A stretch of DNA of 64,000 bases, from positions 66,182,501 through 66,246,500 of the forward strand of contig NC_088782.1 in assembly GCF_958450345.1 (NCBI RefSeq). The letters run 5' to 3'. Each line of letters opens with the position of its first letter. The stretch's first letter is position 1. This DNA is from Calliphora vicina (taxonomy: Eukaryota; Arthropoda; Insecta; Diptera; Calliphoridae). Below the pieces are notes generated by a model, which saw only the letters and a list, made by a program, of their open reading frames with translations, was not told the origin of the DNA and ran no database searches. The translations under genes and the position numbers were made by a program. Shown piece after piece: positions 56,348 to 64,000 of this stretch.

Positions 56348-57080
56348 ACAAGTAAGAAAGTATGGTCGGTCAAGCCCGACCATATAATACCCTACACAAA
56401 GTAAATGAGCAAAAACATTTTTTCTTTCAAAATTTCAATAATTTATATTTTTGAGTGATTTTCGGAAGTTGCCCTTAAATGGGAGCTAGGACCAATTATG
56501 GACCGATCACCTTGAAATTAGGTAGTTTGATTTATGTCTATATGAAAATTATTTATGTTGAATTTTATGTATATATCAATATTTTTAGGAGATTTATTCA
56601 CGTTAAAGTGATTTGCGGCAGCGGGTTTATATGGGAGCTATGACTAATTATGAACCGATCGTAACAAAATTTGGTGACATGAAGTTCGTTTATATAAAAC
56701 TTATTTGGAGTGAAATTTGTGAAGATACACAAATAAATTAAACATTTATGACCGATAAAGCTCAATTTCGAGAGGACATTTTTATGGGGGCTAGGTGAAA
56801 TAATGGACCGATTTCAGCCAGTTTTAATAGGCTTCGTCCTTGAGCCGAAAAACTTATATATACCAAATATAATCGAAATATCTTTAAAATTGCGACCTGT
56901 ACTTTGCGCACAAGGTTTACATGGACAGCCAGCCAGATGGACGGGCAAACATCGTTTAATCGGCTCAGAAAGTGATTCTAAGTCGATCAGTATACTTTAA
57001 GGTTAGACTAATGTTTTTGGGCGTTACAAACATCTGCATAAACGCATTATACCCTCCCCACTATGGTGGTGTAGGGTATA
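56348..57080 (+). mobile_element. Mini-me/DINE-1-like repeat, complete copy
   Basis: Runs from ACAAGTAAGAAAGTATGGTC, GGTCAAGCCCGACCATATAA to CCTCCCCACTATGGTGGTGT, AGGGTATA. The first 35 bp contain a hairpin (TATGGTCGG/CCGACCATA), and the last 35 another (ACCCTCCCCACTATGGTGGTGTAGGGT). The CCAGCCAGATGGACGGGCAA core corresponds to the (GTCC) region of other copies. Non-coding. With the 37.2 kb copy it defines the family's ends. Confidence 0.87.
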
Positions 57081-59388
57081 CAAATGCACTCATTTTGAAA
57101 AATTAATAATGAAACGCTATTTCCACCTTCCTAAGATTCACAATAGCTATGATTTCAATAACACAATGGGTATAATGAAAATATTTTGGAAATAAATCTA
57201 CCATAACCAACTGGCAGTTCGGATTGAGCCACATCTTCACATAGACGTTGAAGATTTTTTGGTTCATTCTTAACGATTTTAATAAATTCATAAAACTCTC
57301 GATATATGTGCTACTAATTTGAATGAGTTTATAAATGTACATTTCATTCAAATAATATGAAAAAGTTTAATTTTCTTAATAGTTTTAATAGTTACCTAAG
57401 TACATCCGAATTTATCGTATTTTGTATCGCAGAGCTGTCACTTCAAAACGGGCATCAGTTTTAGATACTACGATTTTATCCAAACCATTCATATTATTCT
57501 TTTACCAGCCTGGGCCAAATGTAGACTTTATGGAAATATGAAATTTTTTTTTTAAGAATTGCTCGATATGCTTATCCTTAACTGTAATTTTGAAAAATGA
57601 AAAAGTGTTCAAACGTTAAAAATTTCATTGTGATATGTTATCGAACAAATCTAAAACCCTATATTCTAATAGAGTGGTCATAAGTTTAATTTTGAAAGGG
57701 ATTTGAAAGAATTTAACTGGGGTTTTAGGCCAAACATATGCTAGGAAACTATAGTTGGAGTGTCGTGACGGAGACAAGTGAACATATTTATAAAATATTT
57801 AATTTTTATTGTTTGTTCCAATTTGAATGTTATTTTTAGTATTTTTTTCTTATATATCAAACGTCCCTTGTAAAAGTTTTACCCAAAATTACACGGCCTA
57901 AAATTACACACCCATATATGTATGTATGTTTCACATCATAAACAAAAGCTTTGTAAACTATGAATCAAGTAATTTTTTTTTCCAAAAAACAAAAAATATT
58001 CTAAAACGAAAAAAAGAGTTTATTTTTTTTAAATGTTGACTTTTTATGTATTTTTAATTATTTACCTATTAATAAATACAAATTTGTAATACCTATTACG
58101 GTTTCCCAGAATGAATCACCATTTTATCTATGCGCCTGTTAAAATTTAGAAACAACTTTAAAATAAATCAAATATTAATTCTTATTATTAGATTCATTTC
58201 TTACAAAAGTCAAAAAATGAGCAGAAGCAAATTCTTTAAATTACAACTAAAATTTTAAATTCTATGGATTTAAAAATTCCCTTTCAACCGTTCAGTTTGT
58301 AAAAGTACATATTGTGAGGTCGATTGAAATGTTCATTCGATTCAAAATTAAATGATCTCTTCCTTTAAGTCTTTCGACTCCTGAACATTAGTAGGAGTCA
58401 AATGTTTTTAAGTGTTTTTTTTAAGCCTTATTTTTGTTGATTTTGGAAAAATGCATAATTGTTGTGGAAAACAGCATAAAGTTTAAAATAAGTTAAAAAA
58501 ATGCCTACTTAATTAAGTTCTTTAACTTGCAAACAAAATTGCCAGCCTAAATATTTATTTGTTGTCTTAAATTTGAAAGTAAATAAAATTTTATTTTAGA
58601 ATAAATAGAAAAACACAAACAAACACACACACACATTGTAACAGTGAATAAAAGAAATCCAATTAAAATTGAAGAATTAAAACAGAGAAAAATCAAATTA
58701 AAAACTGCAAGATCATCAAACTGAGTTATTTTTTACCTAGTATTTTACAAAAAAAAAAACAAATTCAAAATTTCATGATACCAAAAACTATGAAATAAAA
58801 AAAAACATTTACGAAATAAAACCTATACTAAACATTGAGAAATTACTTTAAAAAAATCCAATAGGAAGGCGTGTTTAAAACAAAAAAGATTACAAAATGA
58901 AACCACACCTGAATGTAACAAAAAAAATCTAGTCTTTTTTGCTTCTTTAACACACCAAAAATTTCGTAAAAAAAGAAACAAAAATCAAGGTGCTGTGTTA
59001 GTAAAAAAAAAGAAAACAACAAAAACCAGAAACTATTGAGAAGGGGGAAAATGCCAAGACAACAAATTTAACACACCTTATTAAACATTGTATAATGATG
59101 GCATGTAAGCTATGAAGCAACAACAAAAACTATGGCAAAAGCCATTAAGAGATTTCCAATGGAATAGTTCAAACCTCAAACCATTCACATACAAACACAC
59201 TTGTGTTGCTTGTAAAGGGGAAATTATTAAGTGCAATGGGAATGTTAAGGGGTTTATTTGGTTGTTTACTCTCTCAAGAGATGTAACGAGTAGCAAGATT
59301 TGCTGCATTGTTTCATTTAGTTTTGTTATGGCAACAACAAAAAACAACCCCCCTTAAAATAAGAAGCAGCATTTAACTAACGAGTGTA
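57081..59388. other. AT-rich stretch without recognised gene
   Basis: Long A/T runs and simple tracts (ACACACACACAC near 58.63 kb). The frames 59081-59347 and 59112-59357 overlap on opposite strands with no recognisable domain. Confidence 0.5.
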
Positions 59389-59562
59389 TTTTTTTTTTTT
59401 TTTTTTTTTTCATCATTTATTTATTGTATCTTCATTATTTAATGAACTAACAATAAGTGGTTCAAATCTTATATCTAATATTATTATTTAATCAGTCCAG
59501 CCAGTGCCGGACGAAAAAATGTTGTGTTCATGGTTGTTTTGGTTAAATTGGCATTCTTCCTT

Positions 59563-62223
59563 CTAGATTAGGTCTGCTGTGTCCCTCCTTCTTAATCGAG
59601 TGTGGCCACGGTTATCTAATATGTTGCGGGCCAGCGGGTTTGGGTGAACTTCAAGTTTTTTTAAATATTTTTGTACGTTTTTCGAGATTTCAGTTTTTAC
59701 AATGGGCACGTTTAGATCTTTGTGTATATTCGCGTTTTTGATATACCAGGGGGCAACTGTGATCATTCTAAGAAACTTGTTTTGGCGTCTTTGGATCTTT
59801 TCTACATTTGACGCTGAGGCCGTGCCCCATAACTGTATGCCATAACACCATATCGGTTTTATGATCATGTTATAAAGTAGAAGTTTACAATCTAAACTAA
59901 GCGTGGAGTTTCTGCCAATAAGCCAATTAATTTGAATTGATTTCAATTTCATTTGAGTCAACTTTGCATCTATATGACTTTTCCATGTAAGGCGACGATC
60001 GAGATGTATTCCGAGGTATTTCACTTCCGATTGTTGAATTATTATTTGGTTATTGATATGAATAGGGGGGCATGATTCTCTACGCAATGTAAATGTAATG
60101 TGTGTACATTTTTGCTCGTTGACTTTAATTTTCCATTGTTTTAACCATTTTTCTAATTCAAATATGTGGTTTTGTAAGTGACGAGACGCTTCTTGAGGGT
60201 TTTCATGAATGCTTAGAATAGCAGTATCATCAGCAAATGTTGATGTATGAGTGCGATTGTTAGTTGGCATATCAGACGAATACATCAAATATAAAAAAGG
60301 TCCCAGGATACTGCCTTGGGGGACTCCAGCTTCAATGGGTTGTGCAGTACTTAAAAAGTTTCCCTCTTTAACCTTAAATGTTCGACCAGTTAAATAGCTT
60401 TCCAATAGCTTATGTGTGTTTGCCGGTAAATTTTGACTCAATTTGTATATTAATCCAGCATGCCATACCTTATCAAACGCTTGAGAGATGTCGATGAAGA
60501 GTGCAGAACAGTATTTCTTTTCTTCAAACGCTTTTCTCACCATATTTACAAGTCTATGGGTTTGTTCGATAGTACTGTGTTTTCTTCTAAATCCAAATTG
60601 ATGATTCGGAATACAATTGTTTTCAGTTAACATCGGGTACAACTTGTTCATAAGTATCTTCTCAAATAGCTTTGATATATTAGACAATAGGCTGATGGGT
60701 CTGTATGATTCTACTTTTGTGTGATCTTTTCCCGGCTTGGGTATCATGGTAACCAGTGAAACCTTCCATTCTGGAGGATAATATTCAAGTCGTAATATAG
60801 CATTAAAAATAAAAAGAATTATTTTTATTGCTATCCGGGGTAGCTCCATAAGCATCTTGTTGCTGATCTTATCCATACCAGGCGCTTTCTTGGGATTTAA
60901 ATCAGCAATAGCATTTTCGATCTCTCGAATCTCAAAACGTAGGGGTACGGCTGCTGCAAAATAGGGTGCAACAGGTGGCAACTCAATTGCTTCGTTTGCT
61001 GTGTTCGGTGTAAATACTTTTTTTAAATGATTAACAAACAGATTCCCTTTTTCAGTATCATTTCTTGCCCAACCACCACTTGAATTTCGCAAGGGGGACT
61101 TACATATAACGGGTCTTTTAAGATTTTTTGTTGCTCGCCATAATGAGTAATCCGATTGTGGGGTTGCGTCCAGGCTTTCTAAATATTTATTCAATGATTC
61201 CATTTTTCGAAATTCCAAAAGCTTTTTAAGTCTTTTTATACAATCTTTAAGCTTCGATTTTAGTTGGGGGGATCTGTGCAATTGCCACTCTCTTCGAAAT
61301 CTTCTTTTTTCATTTAAGAGCCGTTCGACATCTGCAGAATTAATTCTATTATATCTGAATTTTCGGGGTGTTTGGGTAGCATGTTGAGCAGCCATTCTGA
61401 GATTTTTATCGAAATTGATAAGAGAGTGATCGATGTTTTCTGGTGTTCTTAGCGGTATGTTTTCCGAGCAATGTGTACTGAGGTATTTTTTATATTTGAG
61501 CCAATTTATTCTTGTGCCTGCCATCGCTAAATTACAAGTCGGGGATACAATTTCTAGGGGGCTCAATAAAGTAATAATAGTGGGTGAGTGATCTGAAGAT
61601 AGTTCCAGCGAGGATTCAATTTGAATCATTTCTCTAGGGATATTTTTCATCACGCTAAAATCAATAACATCCGGTATTTTTCGTGGGTCAGTAGGCCAGT
61701 AAGTAGGTTGGCCGCTCGAAAGCACATGCAAACCCATTTTAGAAATTGAGTCGAACAAAACACGACCTTTAGGGGTAATCAGTCGTGATCCCCAGAATGT
61801 GTGCTTAGCATTATAATCGCCAGCAGCCAGGAAACGGGGGCCTAGTGATTTAAAAAATCTATTATATTGACTTTCTGTAATTGAGAATCTTGGGGGTGAG
61901 TATATCGATGAAATCACTAAGTTTCGATGAAAATCTTCAAGACAGATTGTAGTAGCTTGAAGATAATCTTCGCAAAAATCACACATTAAGTAGTGTTTTA
62001 TTCGAGCTTTTATTAAAATTGCCGAGCCTCCGCATGCTCTACCTCTGGGATCTTTGGTGTCATATATTACATATCCATTTATTCGAAAGGAACTTCTGGA
62101 CGTCAAATGAGTTTCAGAAACCAGCATTACATCGATTTGTTGGTTTCTTAAAAAATATTCGAGTTCGTTTTTGTGTTGGCGTATGCCGTTTGCATTCCAA
62201 AAACATATTCTTAGGCAGTTCAT
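59563..62223 (-). CDS. ORF2: endonuclease-reverse transcriptase of a Jockey-type LINE
   Basis: 886 codons, uninterrupted. Residues 1-220 form the apurinic-type endonuclease that nicks the target: CFWNANG (7-13), VSETHL with catalytic Glu37, SSIYSPPRF (105-113), GDYNAKH (Asp136, Asn138) and SSDHSP (Asp211, His212). A basic linker follows (about 300-345). The reverse transcriptase spans about 480-740: YRPISLLSNISKLFE (507-521), FIDISQAFDKVW with Asp578, AGVPQGSILGPF (632-643), FADD (663-666) and KYLGIHLDRRLTW (735-747). A C-terminal region ends RRRDTADLI. There is no RNase H, as expected for Jockey. It copies its own RNA at the nick. The start ATG overlaps the ORF1 stop. Confidence 0.96.
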   Translation of the reverse strand: MNCLRICFWNANGIRQHKNELEYFLRNQQIDVMLVSETHLTSRSSFRINGYVIYDTKDPRGRACGGSAILIKARIKHYLMCDFCEDYLQATTICLEDFHRNLVISSIYSPPRFSITESQYNRFFKSLGPRFLAAGDYNAKHTFWGSRLITPKGRVLFDSISKMGLHVLSSGQPTYWPTDPRKIPDVIDFSVMKNIPREMIQIESSLELSSDHSPTIITLLSPLEIVSPTCNLAMAGTRINWLKYKKYLSTHCSENIPLRTPENIDHSLINFDKNLRMAAQHATQTPRKFRYNRINSADVERLLNEKRRFRREWQLHRSPQLKSKLKDCIKRLKKLLEFRKMESLNKYLESLDATPQSDYSLWRATKNLKRPVICKSPLRNSSGGWARNDTEKGNLFVNHLKKVFTPNTANEAIELPPVAPYFAAAVPLRFEIREIENAIADLNPKKAPGMDKISNKMLMELPRIAIKIILFIFNAILRLEYYPPEWKVSLVTMIPKPGKDHTKVESYRPISLLSNISKLFEKILMNKLYPMLTENNCIPNHQFGFRRKHSTIEQTHRLVNMVRKAFEEKKYCSALFIDISQAFDKVWHAGLIYKLSQNLPANTHKLLESYLTGRTFKVKEGNFLSTAQPIEAGVPQGSILGPFLYLMYSSDMPTNNRTHTSTFADDTAILSIHENPQEASRHLQNHIFELEKWLKQWKIKVNEQKCTHITFTLRRESCPPIHINNQIIIQQSEVKYLGIHLDRRLTWKSHIDAKLTQMKLKSIQINWLIGRNSTLSLDCKLLLYNMIIKPIWCYGIQLWGTASASNVEKIQRRQNKFLRMITVAPWYIKNANIHKDLNVPIVKTEISKNVQKYLKKLEVHPNPLARNILDNRGHTRLRRRDTADLI

Positions 62224-63797
62224 GGTCTGTTAAGCACAGCCTGCAATAACATTGATTGCATCTTAAGCATTTCTTGCATCATGTTACTCATTGAGTTTGT
62301 AAAGTTATTTACCGATTGCACAAGAGTTTCTATTGTAGATTCTAGTCGGGTAAAATTGAAAATTGGCGTTTGCTCTCTTACCTCTGGGTTCATATTTTCG
62401 TTTTGGGGTTGACGGACTTGCGGCTGAGTTTGGTTGTTTCTAAGTACATTTGCATATGTTACTTTGTTGTCATATGTCTGTTGCAACGGGGGGTAGTTCA
62501 AATTGATGTTATTTAATGGCTGAGCGGGGAAAATCTTTGGTTTCTGGTTTTGTGATTTTTTAACAATTGAGTAGACAGGACAACCCCTGTAGTTTGCTGT
62601 GTGGTTACCTCCGCAATTGCTGCATTTTTTTATTTTAGGATCATCTTTAGATTTGTAACATTGGGATGTGTTATGCAACTCCCCGCAAATGACACATACT
62701 GGTGGCAATTTGCAATATGCCTTGGTGTGTCCATATTCTTGGCAATTCATACATTGAACGGGGCCAAATCGTTTGTGTGGTTCTTCTACCGTAATTTTAC
62801 GATGCAATAAGTACTTCAAGTTATATATGGGATGTGTTTCATTTTTTTTCAGGTTTATGTCACCGGGTTCAAGTTCAACACGGAAGAGTGGTTGGGGTAT
62901 TTTTTCGCGATTTCTAATATTTATCACATTTTTTGTCTTATAGCCTTTATCTTCTAAGCTTTGCTTTATTTCGAGTGGTTCAACATTACAGTCAATACCC
63001 TTTATTACAACTTGTAGACCCTTGCTTCCTTTCAGCTGATAAGTGTAAAAACTTTTCTTTTGAGTTTCAAAATATGTTACAACCTTTCTATAATCGTTTT
63101 CACTATTGACCTGTATTTTAGTTTCATGAATCGTGCCTTTCTTGATTGGGATTACGTAAAAAGAGTTCTCTCCTATTAATGAGATCAGGCTCTGAACCAG
63201 TGGATTCGAATTATTTTCTCTCAAGTAAATGGGGGGTGGTTTTGTAGAATGGATTTTATTTACTGGTTCATTAGTTTCACATTCCAGAATAGAAAAACGA
63301 TTTTCATTGTTTAGTCTATGAGGTTCACTATCCTTATATAATTTGGCCAAGGGTGCCGCTTTCGAGGACTTGGGACTTCGTGCCCGTTTTAAAACTGTAA
63401 TATACCGGTCCATTCCAACCTGTATTTGGGATTTATTTTCATTATTTAATGGTTGACTAATCTTGGGTACAGCGCCGCTTAATGGGTTAATTTTATTTGT
63501 AGTTAGTGTGGTGGATTTCGTATCTGAAGCTGATATAGCTAGCATACTTTCAGGCATAGATAAAATATTTTTATTTTCTGATTGAGTTGAATTTTCTTTT
63601 GTTTGACAATCATTAGTTGTTGTCAATGCGGGGGAACAAGAACGAGCGCGGTTAACAGGTTTGGCTGTTAAAAACAAGTTGTCATCTATTCTTCTGTTTG
63701 TTTTGTTTATATTTTTTTCGTCTACATTAACTGTAACGTATGCATTTCTGCCGTTTACACTTAACCTTCGCTCACTGTTTTCGTTGAAGAGACTCAT
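62220..63797 (-). CDS. ORF1: Gag-like nucleic-acid-binding protein of a Jockey-type LINE
   Basis: 525 codons, uninterrupted. The first 200 residues are polar and low in structure. Residues about 250-340 (YTYQLKGSKGLQVVIKG ... RKITVEEPHKRFG) are the domain that precedes the zinc fingers in insect LINE Gag proteins. Three zinc knuckles follow: C349-C352-H357-C362, C368-C371-H375-C380 and C392-C395-H399-C406. The C terminus (about 484-520, TRLESTIETLVQSVNNF ... NMMQEMLKMQSMLLQ) looks like a coiled coil. It would bind and package the element's RNA and interact with telomere- or nucleus-directed complexes only if shown by test. It ends in ATGA, overlapping ORF2, suggesting reinitiation for ORF2 translation. 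Confidence 0.95.
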   Translation of the reverse strand: MSLFNENSERRLSVNGRNAYVTVNVDEKNINKTNRRIDDNLFLTAKPVNRARSCSPALTTTNDCQTKENSTQSENKNILSMPESMLAISASDTKSTTLTTNKINPLSGAVPKISQPLNNENKSQIQVGMDRYITVLKRARSPKSSKAAPLAKLYKDSEPHRLNNENRFSILECETNEPVNKIHSTKPPPIYLRENNSNPLVQSLISLIGENSFYVIPIKKGTIHETKIQVNSENDYRKVVTYFETQKKSFYTYQLKGSKGLQVVIKGIDCNVEPLEIKQSLEDKGYKTKNVINIRNREKIPQPLFRVELEPGDINLKKNETHPIYNLKYLLHRKITVEEPHKRFGPVQCMNCQEYGHTKAYCKLPPVCVICGELHNTSQCYKSKDDPKIKKCSNCGGNHTANYRGCPVYSIVKKSQNQKPKIFPAQPLNNINLNYPPLQQTYDNKVTYANVLRNNQTQPQVRQPQNENMNPEVREQTPIFNFTRLESTIETLVQSVNNFTNSMSNMMQEMLKMQSMLLQAVLNRP

Positions 63798-64000
63798 TTA
63801 AGAGTATTTGTAATTACTTTGATCTTTATTTACTCTTGATCTTTATTTAATAGTCAATGCACAAAAAAGGTTCAAAAAAAGAAAAAAAAAATACCTATAA
63901 AGAATTTTTTTTTTTACTTATTTGTCTTTTAGTTGTTGTTTTGATTTTTTTATTTAATAATATTATTTAAAAAAAAGCGTCCTTTCGCGTAAATAATAAA
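63798..64000 (-). other. 5' flank of the intact LINE (5' UTR, end undefined)
   Basis: It contains a short direct repeat (TTGATCTTTATTTA at about 63829 and 63847) and A and T runs. The intact element's 5' UTR begins somewhere here or outside the window. I cannot place the transcription start. Confidence 0.4.

Larger units (their letters stand above)
59389..63850 (-). mobile_element. Jockey-type LINE, apparently intact
   Basis: Minus strand. The 3' end is a 22-nt poly(A) tract (T run 59389-59410) after CAATAAATAAATGATG. A 150-bp 3' UTR, ORF2 and ORF1 follow upstream with a 4-nt ATGA overlap. The 5' UTR starts beyond 63797, and its end is not defined. I could not find a target duplication for the flank left of the poly(T) within the window, so the 5' terminus may be near or beyond the right edge. 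Both ORFs are full length without stops. The second, truncated copy at 18.36-19.29 kb is nearly identical. Confidence 0.93.

Noticed and set aside
62019..62810. Plus-strand frames opposite the LINE
   Set aside because: They are the complement of the intact ORF1 and ORF2 and carry no independent signal.

Overview
This looks like 64 kb of intergenic or intronic DNA from a higher fly (Diptera, probably a calyptrate). I assign it by its AT-rich, low-complexity background and its transposon complement: Jockey-type and LOA-type non-LTR elements, mauritiana- and cecropia-type mariners, Tc1, hAT, piggyBac-like and Helitron elements, and a repeat resembling mini-me/DINE-1. I found no convincing host exon, tRNA or rRNA. 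The coding sequence I can support belongs to mobile elements, and only the Jockey-type ORFs near the two edges are intact.

Layout. 1-1.17 kb: 3' part of a Jockey-type LINE running off the left edge, ORF open. 3.3-3.7 kb: short inverted-repeat element. 5.2-8.8 kb: decayed minus-strand LINE pieces. 10.4-12 kb: mariner relic and a second copy of one LINE piece. 13.7-16.1 kb: degenerate GC-richer repeat block with a small foldback element. 17.57-20.32 kb: a dead mariner split by a mini-me-like repeat, itself split by a piggyBac-like MITE and a young Jockey copy. 21.0-24.6 kb: Tc1/IS630-type transposase relic split by a hAT-type MITE, a second helper-free repeat, and a mariner split by a hAT relic. 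26.0-28.15 kb: long-inverted-repeat element and a plus-strand LOA-type 3' half. 30.2-31.0 kb: mini-me-like repeat. 33.0-33.8 kb: composite foldback region with a near-perfect 50-bp hairpin. 34.8-38.2 kb: the longest LOA-type relic, with a mini-me-like insertion. 40.97-44.60 kb: a 3.6-kb hAT element bounded by a perfect 8-bp duplication, carrying a Helitron that carries a MITE. 46.5-50.3 kb: mini-me fragment, LTR-retrotransposon gag/protease relic, mariner, a foldback element rich in ATCATAATATGAT, and a hAT relic. 52.67-55.2 kb: a four-deep nest (Tc1 > piggyBac-like > hAT-like > MITE). 56.0-57.1 kb: a foldback MITE with 42-bp perfect arms and a complete mini-me-like copy. 59.39-63.85 kb: a Jockey-type LINE with both ORFs intact and a 22-nt poly(A) tail.

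The elements can be ordered in time from who interrupts whom. Several junctions are exact: the interrupted reading frame resumes in register, and target duplications (8 bp for hAT-type, TTAA for piggyBac-like, A|T for the Helitron) fit the superfamily. The Jockey family is the youngest autonomous group, because its truncated copy at 18.4 kb still encodes nearly the same protein as the intact copy. Long gene-free stretches between the elements hold AT-rich simple sequence and microsatellites.
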